From positions 1 to 17,784 of the forward strand of contig QIHL01000066.1 of the NCBI GenBank assembly GCA_003230965.1: 17,784 bases of DNA, read 5' to 3'. This document shows, piece by piece, positions 7,881 to 14,942 of the stretch. The stretch is from Candidatus Magasanikiibacteriota bacterium (GTDB lineage: Bacteria; Patescibacteriota; Patescibacteriia; Magasanikbacterales; UBA922). The notes under the pieces are model-generated. The model ran no database searches and was not told the DNA's origin. It saw only the letters and a list, made by a program, of their open reading frames with translations. Both the position numbers and the translations under genes were made by a program. The stretch's first letter is position 1, and every line of letters begins with the position of its first letter.

Positions 7881-8906
7881 ATGGAATATAAAATTTTGAA
7901 AAATGATGAATACAAAACCTCATTCAACATTGTCGTGCATCATCCAATGCAGTTGTGGGAATGGGGAGAGTTACGAAAGTCTGAAGGAACTACTGTTGTT
8001 CGTGTCGTTGGTTTTGAGGGAAAAGAAATAAAAGAAGCTCTTCAATTTACGCTTCATCCTTTACCTATTGTCGGATATTCAGTTGGATATGCACCACGAG
8101 GCAGTAAACCATCAAAAGAATTGCTTGATTTTTTGTTTGATTGGGGCAAGCAACATAAGATTAGTCATATTACATTTGAACCTAACATTCAGAAAAAAAA
8201 TGCAGAAGGATTACTACAAATCAGATCAAATTTGGTTTGGTCAGGACATACAATGTTTACACCATGGCAGTTTTTGTTGGACTTAACAAAAGACGAAGAA
8301 ATGTTGCTGAAAAATATGAAGTCAAAAACACGATACAATGTTCATTTGGCAGAACGTAAAGGTGTAAAAATTAGAGAAGCAAAGACAAAACAAGACGTTG
8401 AGATATTTATTCAAATGTATTTGGATACATGTACACGTCAGTCATATCATGGGAGGGATGCTACATTTTTACGAACTGTGTGGAAATATCTAGGCGGAAA
8501 ATATGCTTTTATTTTAATTGCGTACAAAGGCAATGAAGCTTTAGCGAGTTATATGTTATTTTTGCATAACGGTGTGCTGTACTATCCGTATGGTGGATCA
8601 TCAAAAAAAGGACGAAAAATTATGCCAGCAAATTTACTTATGTGGCGTACAATTCAATTTGGTAAACAACATGATGCACGTATGTTTGATATGTGGGGTG
8701 CACTTGGGTCAGAGTATAATTTGAATGATCCATGGATTGGTTTTACAAGATTCAAAGAAGGATATGGCGGAACGCGCGTTGAATTTGTTCATTCATTTGA
8801 TTTAGTTATGAATCCGAGGATTCGTTTATTGTATGAGTTTTTATATCAATCTCGTAAATGTGTATGGAGTATGCAACGGAAGTTGAAAAAGTATAAACCG
8901 CAGTAA
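7881..8906 (+). CDS. FemAB/FemX-type peptidoglycan bridge aminoacyltransferase
   Basis: Predicted to transfer an amino acid from aminoacyl-tRNA to the stem peptide of lipid-linked peptidoglycan precursor, at the cytoplasmic membrane face. At 341 aa it fits the Fem family (two GNAT-like domains). Seen: HPMQLWEWGE (21-30), the Fem-type 'QxWEW' entry; KSKTRYNV (147-154), where Fem proteins carry a basic K-x-R-x-N pattern; a basic segment AERKGVKIREA; YPYGGSS (235-241); MPANLLMW (248-255); FDMWG (269-273) and FKEGYGG (291-297). The long coiled-coil arm of staphylococcal FemA is absent, as in FemX/BacA-like members. The amino acid and acceptor residue cannot be told. The convergent neighbour murJ handles lipid II, which supports a cell-wall role. 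Confidence 0.88.
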   Translation: MEYKILKNDEYKTSFNIVVHHPMQLWEWGELRKSEGTTVVRVVGFEGKEIKEALQFTLHPLPIVGYSVGYAPRGSKPSKELLDFLFDWGKQHKISHITFEPNIQKKNAEGLLQIRSNLVWSGHTMFTPWQFLLDLTKDEEMLLKNMKSKTRYNVHLAERKGVKIREAKTKQDVEIFIQMYLDTCTRQSYHGRDATFLRTVWKYLGGKYAFILIAYKGNEALASYMLFLHNGVLYYPYGGSSKKGRKIMPANLLMWRTIQFGKQHDARMFDMWGALGSEYNLNDPWIGFTRFKEGYGGTRVEFVHSFDLVMNPRIRLLYEFLYQSRKCVWSMQRKLKKYKPQ

Positions 8907-8921
8907 TATCTGTGGTTTTTT
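8895..8921. terminator. Terminator shared by the FemAB-like gene and murJ
   Basis: AAACCGCAG (8895-8903) pairs with CTGTGGTTT (8910-8918) through nine pairs, one of them G-U, around a 6-nt loop that contains the stop codon, and six T's end at 8921. The left arm lies in the last codons of the FemAB-like gene. On the other strand the stem is followed by a broken T-run, so it may also stop murJ transcription. Confidence 0.75.
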
Positions 8922-8944
8922 GATTATAGTATGTAGATTAACAA

Positions 8945-10561
8945 TTACACATCATCTGGTTCATCAATATGTGCTGGAATACGAACCATACGATACCAGT
9001 TTTTCTTTAATGTTTGTTGAAGAGCAGACATTTCTTCAAGTTTCATCAATCGTAAAACTAGACCATACACAATGAGTCCGACAGTAGCAGACACAATACC
9101 TTGTATGGCGATACCCCATAAGCGCGTCATATTAACATATTGTCCAAGAAATATTTTTCCACCTTGAATTGTAAAAGCCATAAGTACAGCAGCAATAGAA
9201 ATTTTTGCAAGTAATATAAAGATTTTACCTTCTTTTAATGAACCGATTTTTTTTCGCAGTAGAAGCCAAAGAATTATCAGTTGAATAACCATAGCAATTG
9301 AATAAGAGAGAGCAATACCAGAAATTCCTAAGATATTTTTTAAGTACAAAGCAAGCAAAATAGTTATGACAGCTCCAGCTAGGTTACCCCACAATGGCGT
9401 CCATATATCTTGGACAGAGTAAAATACTCGTACAATCATTGGAATCAGAGATTGGGCAAAGAGCGAAAGTGAAAAAAAAGCTAGTGTATTTGCTGTTTCA
9501 ATAGTATCAGTCCATGTAAATTGTCCAGTACCCAACAGTACTCGGACGATTTGAGCACGAAGGAGTAATAGAATAATTGTTAGTGGAATAATGAAAAATA
9601 AAATTTGTCGTACAGTACGGATAAAGTGATTAATCATGGCATCTAGTTTTCCTTCAGAAACGAATTGTGATAGTGTTGGAAATGCTGCCAATGCAAAAGA
9701 AATTCCGATAATGCCAACTGGAGCATATTGTAAATTATTTGCTAGATTATAAACTGCAATACTTCCAGCACCGAGAGTTGATGCGAGTACCATAATACCT
9801 GTGAGATTCAACTGATTTGTTGCAAGACCCAACGTGCTAGGTATTGTCATTGAAGCGATTTTTCTTACATGTTTATTTTTCAAAAGCAACATCGGTTTGT
9901 AATGAAATCCATGTTGAAAGAATGTTGGCAGTTGAATAATGAGGTGTAATATAGCCCCGAGAATAACGCCATAGGCAAGTCCATTAATTCCCCAAATTGG
10001 TACAAAAAATATAGCTCCGATAATAATACCTGTATTATATAAAATTGGTGTGAGAGCATAAATAAAAAAAGAACGAAAACATTGGAGTACACCACTTACA
10101 ACGCTACTGATTCCCAAAATAATCGGAGATAAAAACATGATGCGTGTGAGTACAATAGTTGTTCTTAGTTTTTCATTTGAAAATCCTGGTACAATCCAAT
10201 GCATGAATTGTGGTGTAAAGATAAATAAAATAGTACATGCAATGAGCAAGAACAAACCAAGTATATTGATAATTGCATTTGCAACATTCCATGCTTCCTC
10301 TTTGTCTTTTGTCAAGAGTTCCATAAAAACCGGAATAAATCCGGCTGTGAGTGCACCAACAATTAGCAAATTGTATACAAGATCTGGTATACGAAATGCT
10401 GCATAGTACGTATCCAAGATATTTCCTGCACCAAAGTAGTGTGCAAAAATGCGATCACGAAAAACGCCCATCAATCGGCTTGCAAAGGACGCGATTGCAA
10501 GAATTATTGCAGCACCGGTAATTGTGCGTGTTTGTTTTGAAAACAATCGTCTGATCATCAT
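8945..10561 (-). CDS. murJ: Lipid II flippase MurJ (MviN family)
   Basis: Integral membrane protein that flips undecaprenyl-linked peptidoglycan precursor (lipid II) to the outer face. At 538 aa it is mostly hydrophobic, with about 14 transmembrane segments expected from the MOP-exporter fold. The N-terminal signature is clear: ASFASRLMGVFRDRIFAHYF with R29 and R35 at the positions of the essential E. coli Arg18 and Arg24, then GAGNILDTYYAAFRIPDL and NLLIVGALTAGFIPVF. It starts 1 nt after the stop of the upstream 228-aa gene (TGA t ATG ATG), so the two are co-transcribed; the second ATG could also be the start. With the converging FemAB-like gene it forms a small cell-wall neighbourhood. Confidence 0.96.
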   Translation of the reverse strand: MMIRRLFSKQTRTITGAAIILAIASFASRLMGVFRDRIFAHYFGAGNILDTYYAAFRIPDLVYNLLIVGALTAGFIPVFMELLTKDKEEAWNVANAIINILGLFLLIACTILFIFTPQFMHWIVPGFSNEKLRTTIVLTRIMFLSPIILGISSVVSGVLQCFRSFFIYALTPILYNTGIIIGAIFFVPIWGINGLAYGVILGAILHLIIQLPTFFQHGFHYKPMLLLKNKHVRKIASMTIPSTLGLATNQLNLTGIMVLASTLGAGSIAVYNLANNLQYAPVGIIGISFALAAFPTLSQFVSEGKLDAMINHFIRTVRQILFFIIPLTIILLLLRAQIVRVLLGTGQFTWTDTIETANTLAFFSLSLFAQSLIPMIVRVFYSVQDIWTPLWGNLAGAVITILLALYLKNILGISGIALSYSIAMVIQLIILWLLLRKKIGSLKEGKIFILLAKISIAAVLMAFTIQGGKIFLGQYVNMTRLWGIAIQGIVSATVGLIVYGLVLRLMKLEEMSALQQTLKKNWYRMVRIPAHIDEPDDV

Positions 10562-10562
10562 A

Positions 10563-11249
10563 TCAAGACGTTGGTATGTAGAGTGTCAGCGTCATGTGAT
10601 CTGTTCCACGTATACTCCAATCATCGTTGATGAGCAATTGTCCGTCAATATGATTTGGACCAGAAAAAGAAAATATTTTTTGATTTATAGTATCACTTGA
10701 TTTTATGATTTTGTATCCATTTTTTTGTAATTTTGTTTTGTAATAGGCAAAGATAAAATCTGGTTCTGCATCCAAATTATTCCATGAAATGTTTACAATA
10801 TCTGGATGGTTTGTATTATGTAGGAGTTGTCTAATTGCATTTAAGTTCGTTAGTTTTTTATTTGATAAATTTATTTTGTTCTGTGGTGGAAGTTGAATAT
10901 GCAAAAGAGAAAAGATAGGGGATAAGATGACGCTTGGGATGTGAGAGGCGATTGCTATACTACGTCCTTGAGTTTGTCCAGATACAAATGAAATAGAGCT
11001 GATGTTGTCTTTGTCATAAATGAGGATATTTTTTGGGACAGAATCAGGAATAGTAGCAATTTGTTTTAAACTTGGATTGGCGACAAATTTTATTAAAATC
11101 AGCATTCCGAGCAAAACCAAAAATAAACAACCACAGCTGCTAGTGCAGCTGCTTTTCGCACATGAGTGCTTTTTTGTTATATCTTCTATTGGAGGTTCTT
11201 TTATTTCGATGTCCTCAACAGATCTACGCATAGAGAAAGTATGTATCAT
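10563..11249 (-). CDS. Unrecognised membrane-anchored protein with Cys cluster
   Basis: I do not recognise this 228-aa protein. A polar, acidic N-terminus is followed by four cysteines, C30, C35, C39 and C41 (C-x4-C-x3-C-x-C), directly before one hydrophobic helix (about 41-57). The remaining 170 residues look soluble and should lie outside the membrane, with patterns such as PDFIFAYYKTKLQKNGYKI suggesting a mixed alpha/beta domain. The Cys cluster would sit at the inner membrane face and might bind metal or form disulfides; this is inference. A second possible start is Met7 (11231). Its stop is 1 nt before murJ, so it may act in envelope building. The DNA coding the Cys cluster carries a perfect GC-rich hairpin, CAGCTGC-TAGT-GCAGCTG (11134-11151). 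Confidence 0.75.
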   Translation of the reverse strand: MIHTFSMRRSVEDIEIKEPPIEDITKKHSCAKSSCTSSCGCLFLVLLGMLILIKFVANPSLKQIATIPDSVPKNILIYDKDNISSISFVSGQTQGRSIAIASHIPSVILSPIFSLLHIQLPPQNKINLSNKKLTNLNAIRQLLHNTNHPDIVNISWNNLDAEPDFIFAYYKTKLQKNGYKIIKSSDTINQKIFSFSGPNHIDGQLLINDDWSIRGTDHMTLTLYIPTS

Positions 11250-11260
11250 AATGATAGCAA

Positions 11261-11266
11261 AGTATA
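11261..11266 (-). promoter_or_regulatory. Candidate -10 box for the 228-aa gene and murJ
   Basis: TATACT on the minus strand ends 11 nt before the ATG at 11249, implying a leader of about 5 nt. No convincing -35 is seen at the usual distance. It faces away from the matching TATACT of the rightward gene, so the two promoters lie back to back and share their upstream DNA (11267-11293). Confidence 0.4.
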
Positions 11267-11270
11267 ACGG

Positions 11271-11299
11271 TTTTGTACATTCTTTTTGTATGCTATACT
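11271..11299 (+). promoter_or_regulatory. Candidate extended -10 promoter of the beta-CASP ribonuclease gene
   Basis: TGCTATACT (11291-11299) is an extended -10 (TG-n-TATACT). The -35 is weak: TTTTGT at 17 nt, or TTGTAC at a short 15-nt spacing. An extended -10 can compensate for this. The predicted start is near 11306, giving a leader of about 17 nt without a Shine-Dalgarno sequence. Confidence 0.5.
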
Positions 11300-11322
11300 T
11301 GAAGCACTTTTAATTTTTATAT

Positions 11323-12678
11323 ATGAAAATAACATTTTGTGGCGCAGCGCATGAAGTAACTGGTTCATGCCATTATATTGAGACAAATAAAAAGAAAATT
11401 TTATTTGATTGCGGAATGTTTCAAGGAGGAGATTTTAATGAATCAAAAAATGAGGATGCTTTTTTATTTAATCCGAAAGAAATTGATGCAGTCATTGTAA
11501 GTCATGCTCATTTGGATCATACCGGGCGTATTCCAAAACTTATAAAAGAAGGATATGCAGGACCAATTTATGGCACAGATGGGACGTTAGAGCTTGCGCG
11601 ATTAGTTTGGAAGGATGCGTATCATATTATGTCGTATGATAATAAAAAATTTAATCGTCCGATTTTATATAATGAGCAAGATATTCAAAAAACTATTCAT
11701 CTTTCAAAACCTATAAAGTACCATGAAACTATTGATCTTGGCGACGGCGTAACGGTTGTTCTTCGTGACGCAGGACATATTTTTGGATCTAGTTTTATTG
11801 AATTGTATGCGGATGGAAAAAAAATTGGGTTTTCTGGAGATATAGGAAATGTACATGTCCCTATTCTTAAAGCAACAGAACCAATTGATACATTATTTGA
11901 TTTATTAATTTGTGAGTCAACATACGGAGATAAAATTCACAAATTAGAAAAAATGCGCAAGCAGATTTTACTTGAATACATCAAAGAAGGTTTTACACGT
12001 GGTGGTACAGTTTTCATGCCAGCATTTTCTCTTGAGCGAACTCAAGAAATTCTTTATATGCTTGATGAATTGAGTGACGAAGATTATACACTGCCAAAGT
12101 TTCCTATTTTTTTGGACAGTCCGCTTGCGATTGATGCAATGCCAACGTATGAGAAATATACGGATTATTATAATGCCATTGCTTTAGAGAAATATAAAAA
12201 AGGTGATGACTTTTTTGATTTTCCGCAGCTAACAATTACTCGTTCTGTTGAAGAATCCAAAAAAATAAATACTATAAAAGGACCAAAAATGATTATTGCT
12301 GGTGCTGGTATGATGAATGGTGGGCGTATCTTGCATCATGCACATCGGTATTTATCAGATCCAAAATCAACATTGATTATCGTTGGATATCAGGCACAAA
12401 ATACACTTGGTCGTAGATTACATGAAGGTGCTAAAAAAGTGAAAGTTTTTGGTGATAGTATTCATGTGAAGTGCACAATTAAAGCGATTAGTGCACTTTC
12501 TGCCCATGGTGATCAAAAGAAATTGATGGATTGGATTGGGAGTGGTAATGAAATACCAAAGAAGATTTATTTTGTTCATGGTGAACCGCATGTTGCAACT
12601 GAACTAGCTCATCGTGTACAAAATACGTACCATGTTGAAACGTTTATACCAGAAATTGGCACTGTAATAGAAGTTTAA
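11323..12678 (+). CDS. Metallo-beta-lactamase/beta-CASP ribonuclease
   Basis: Predicted zinc-dependent ribonuclease of the CPSF-73/Ysh1-like bacterial group (as in Thermus TTHA0252), expected to cut or trim RNA in the cytoplasm. At 451 aa it matches that group. Metal-binding motifs seen: HAHLDH (61-66), His152 in DAGHIFGSS, Asp173 in SGDIG, His395 in SAHGDQ, and His419 in VHGEP. The beta-CASP cap lies between about 205 and 390, with FMPAFSLERTQEIL, FLDSPLA and the GAGMMNGGRILHH stretch. KH domains, as found in archaeal aCPSF1, are absent, and so is the C-terminal domain of RNase J. It is a single gene with its own promoter and terminator. Exo- versus endonuclease action and the RNA targets cannot be read from the sequence. 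Confidence 0.93.
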   Translation: MKITFCGAAHEVTGSCHYIETNKKKILFDCGMFQGGDFNESKNEDAFLFNPKEIDAVIVSHAHLDHTGRIPKLIKEGYAGPIYGTDGTLELARLVWKDAYHIMSYDNKKFNRPILYNEQDIQKTIHLSKPIKYHETIDLGDGVTVVLRDAGHIFGSSFIELYADGKKIGFSGDIGNVHVPILKATEPIDTLFDLLICESTYGDKIHKLEKMRKQILLEYIKEGFTRGGTVFMPAFSLERTQEILYMLDELSDEDYTLPKFPIFLDSPLAIDAMPTYEKYTDYYNAIALEKYKKGDDFFDFPQLTITRSVEESKKINTIKGPKMIIAGAGMMNGGRILHHAHRYLSDPKSTLIIVGYQAQNTLGRRLHEGAKKVKVFGDSIHVKCTIKAISALSAHGDQKKLMDWIGSGNEIPKKIYFVHGEPHVATELAHRVQNTYHVETFIPEIGTVIEV

Positions 12679-12702
12679 AAAAGTATAATATGTGTTTTAG
12701 GT

Positions 12703-12750
12703 AAAAAAAAAGAAGGTTGGACAAAGCAGTATTGTCCTTCCTTCTTTTTT
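12703..12750. terminator. Strong two-way intrinsic terminator
   Basis: Two perfect 6-bp stems (AGAAGG 12711-12716 with CCTTCT 12740-12745; GGACAA 12719-12724 with TTGTCC 12732-12737) are separated by a 2x2 T-T internal loop and capped by a 7-nt loop. A run of A's precedes it and a run of T's follows, so it can terminate the rightward ribonuclease mRNA and also any leftward transcript from 12750-12849. The quality of the leftward T-tract is one reason to suspect a leftward unit there. Confidence 0.88.
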
Positions 12751-12753
12751 GGG

Positions 12754-12801
12754 CTAGTTTGCCCATGGATGAGGATCTTCCAGCGTGAGATCTGCTATCA
12801 T
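12754..12801 (-). other. Short antisense ORF with strong Shine-Dalgarno, or gene remnant
   Basis: On the minus strand, GGAGGAG (12813-12807) lies 5 nt before an ATG opening a 15-codon frame that reads MIADLTLEDPHPWAN and stops inside a small hairpin (TGGGC-TAGTTT-GCCCA, 12750-12765). The same frame is open upstream to 12846 and looks protein-like there too (ITIQKTYDGGEV), without a standard start before the ATG. A strong terminator follows in this direction. It could be a tiny peptide gene, the tail of a lost gene cut off by uvrB, or part of an antisense RNA. A consensus Shine-Dalgarno is rare in this window, hence its listing. No clear leftward promoter was found. Confidence 0.3.
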
Positions 12802-12840
12802 CACTTCTCCTCCATCATATGTTTTTTGTATAGTGATGAT
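12797..12840. repeat. Perfect 9-bp inverted repeat in the uvrB leader
   Basis: ATCATCACT (12797-12805) is the exact reverse complement of AGTGATGAT (12832-12840), with a 26-nt interval. The right arm overlaps the candidate uvrB -10 (TATAGT, 12829-12834). Read leftward, the left arm covers the short ORF's start codon while its GGAGGAG lies in the loop. A second hairpin, GATCT (12774-12778) with AGATC (12788-12792), lies beside it. The repeat may be an operator or an RNA structure. Confidence 0.6.
12812..12834 (+). promoter_or_regulatory. Candidate uvrB promoter with LexA-box-like site
   Basis: A -10 box TATAGT (12829-12834) ends 14 nt before the uvrB ATG, predicting a very short leader; the -35 is poor. 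Just upstream, 12812-12825 reads CCATCATATGTTTT, which matches the Gram-positive LexA/DinR consensus CGAACATATGTTCG at 10 of 14 positions, including the central CATATGTT. A repressor there would block the promoter. uvrB is a classic SOS gene, which makes the match worth noting, but one half-site is poor and no lexA gene is visible in this window. Confidence 0.3.
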
Positions 12841-12848
12841 GTTTTCTT

Positions 12849-14942
12849 ATGGAATTTAAGCTTAAATCAAATTATAAACCTGCAGGTGATCAACCAGAGG
12901 CAATAAAGTGTCTTGTTTCTGGTTTGGAAAAAAATATTGATAAACAAACATTGCTTGGTGTAACTGGTTCTGGAAAGACATTTACAATCGCAAATGTGAT
13001 TCAGCAGGTGCAGATGCCAACACTTGTCATTGCACACAATAAGACGCTAGCAGCACAGCTATGTAACGAATTTAGAGAATTTTTTCCAGATAATGCAGTA
13101 GAATATTTTGTGAGTTATTATGATTATTATCAACCAGAAGCGTATATTGCATCATCTGATACCTATATTGAAAAGGAAGCACAAGTAAATGAAGAGATTG
13201 ATCGTCTTCGTCACGCCTGCACGCAAGCATTACTCACACGCAATGATGTGATTATTGTTGCATCGGTTTCTGCTATTTATGGATTGGGTTCACCAAAGAA
13301 ATACGAAAAAATTATTTTGCATGTATCTGTTGGTGATAAACTTGATCGTCGCGCAATACTTAAACAATTGGTTGCAATGCAATTTGAACGAACTAATACA
13401 GATATAAGACGTGGAACGTTTAGAATGCGTGGACCAACATGTGACATTATGCCTGTAAATGAAGAAAAAATTTATAGACTAGAAATTACTGAAAAAATTA
13501 ATGAAATTCAACAGATTGATCCGATAACAAGAAAAATTTTACGAACACAAAAAGATCTTTGGCTTTTTCCTGCAAAACATTATGTTGTGGAATCAGATGA
13601 ACTGAAACATGCGTTTGTATCAATTCAGGCTGAATTAAAAGAACAACTTAAATATTTTCAAAAGCAAGGAAAATTATTAGAATATGAACGATTACGTAGA
13701 CGTGTAAAATATGATTTAGAATTGATTAAAAATATTGGTTATTGTAATGGAATTGAAAATTATTCTAGATATTTTGAAGGACGTGTTCATGGAGAACCAC
13801 CGTTTACTTTACTTGATTATTTTATTTATTCTTCAAAAGAAAAAACAAAACAACCTAGCAATAGTAAAGGATTTTTGACAGTCATTGATGAATCACATGT
13901 TACGATTCCACAAATTAGAGGTATGTATATGGGAGATAAAGCACGCAAAGATGTATTGGTTGAACATGGATTTCGGTTGCCGAGTGCTCGTGACAACCGT
14001 CCTTTGATGTTTGAGGAATTTGAATCTAGAACTGGACAGATAATTTATGTGTCTGCAACTCCAGCAGAGTTTGAATTAAAAGAAAGTACACAGATTGTTG
14101 AACAGATTGTTCGTCCAACAGGTTTAGTAGATCCAGAGATTTTTATTTGTCCCATTACAAGTAAAAAAGAAAAGAGAATATTATCTCAAGTAGAAGATGT
14201 TATCCAACGCATTCAGGATAGAATTATAAAAAAAGAACGAACACTTGTTACTACACTCACAAAAAAAATGGCAGAAGATTTATCTCAGTATTTAGAAGAG
14301 AAAGGAATTTCTGTTACCTATATTCATAGTGATATTAAAACACTGAAACGTATTGAGATTATTACAGAATTACGTAAAGGCGTAATTGATGTAATTGTTG
14401 GAGTAAATTTATTACGTGAAGGTTTGGATATTCCAGAGGTTTCGCTTGTTGCAATTCTTGATGCAGATAAAGAAGGATTTTTGCGTAGTCAGACAAGTCT
14501 TATTCAAACTATCGGACGTGCGTCTAGAAATGTGAATGGTCAAGTAGTGCTATATGCAGATCACATGACAGGTTCTATTACGCGTGCCATTGAAGAAACC
14601 GAACGACGTCGTAAAATTCAGTTAGCTTATAATAAAAAATATAACATTACACCGCGAACAATTCAAAAGAATATTAGTAATATCTTGGAAGAGTTCGGTA
14701 TTGATTCATCAAGTATCAGAAATAAAAAGACACAAAGACAAAAGGGCAATAAAAATAGATTGTCTGTATTAGATCTTGACTTGATTGGAGATAATCGGAC
14801 TTTTTCAGAAATTATTTGTGAAAAAGAAAAACAAATGAGAGACGCTGCAAAAAAACTTGAGTTTGAATTGGCTACAGTGTTGCGAGATGAAATTGCGGAG
14901 TTAAAAAAACGAGAGAAGAAAAAGATACGTAAAAAAAAGTAG
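12849..14942 (+). CDS. uvrB: UvrABC excinuclease subunit UvrB
   Basis: Damage-verifying helicase-like subunit of nucleotide excision repair; loaded by UvrA, then recruits UvrC. At 697 aa it is slightly longer than E. coli UvrB (673). Seen: FKLKSNYKPAGDQPEAI start; Walker A GVTGSGKT (37-44); the DNA-clamping beta-hairpin YYDYYQPEAYIASSDTYIEKE region (90-110); the UvrA-interacting domain 2; Walker B DESH (347-350); motifs V and VI in LREGLDIPE and QTIGRASRN; and a C-terminal UVR motif (about 655-690) that contacts UvrC. A Lys/Arg-rich linker precedes the UVR motif and the tail is poly-basic. It is a lone gene with its own short leader. Its stop directly abuts that of recQ on the other strand. 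Confidence 0.98.
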   Translation: MEFKLKSNYKPAGDQPEAIKCLVSGLEKNIDKQTLLGVTGSGKTFTIANVIQQVQMPTLVIAHNKTLAAQLCNEFREFFPDNAVEYFVSYYDYYQPEAYIASSDTYIEKEAQVNEEIDRLRHACTQALLTRNDVIIVASVSAIYGLGSPKKYEKIILHVSVGDKLDRRAILKQLVAMQFERTNTDIRRGTFRMRGPTCDIMPVNEEKIYRLEITEKINEIQQIDPITRKILRTQKDLWLFPAKHYVVESDELKHAFVSIQAELKEQLKYFQKQGKLLEYERLRRRVKYDLELIKNIGYCNGIENYSRYFEGRVHGEPPFTLLDYFIYSSKEKTKQPSNSKGFLTVIDESHVTIPQIRGMYMGDKARKDVLVEHGFRLPSARDNRPLMFEEFESRTGQIIYVSATPAEFELKESTQIVEQIVRPTGLVDPEIFICPITSKKEKRILSQVEDVIQRIQDRIIKKERTLVTTLTKKMAEDLSQYLEEKGISVTYIHSDIKTLKRIEIITELRKGVIDVIVGVNLLREGLDIPEVSLVAILDADKEGFLRSQTSLIQTIGRASRNVNGQVVLYADHMTGSITRAIEETERRRKIQLAYNKKYNITPRTIQKNISNILEEFGIDSSSIRNKKTQRQKGNKNRLSVLDLDLIGDNRTFSEIICEKEKQMRDAAKKLEFELATVLRDEIAELKKREKKKIRKKK

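Noticed and set aside
11134..11151. Perfect CAGCTGC-TAGT-GCAGCTG hairpin as a terminator or attenuator.
   Set aside because: It lies within an open reading frame, has no T-tract, and is explained by the codons for the Ser/Cys cluster, though the symmetry is striking.
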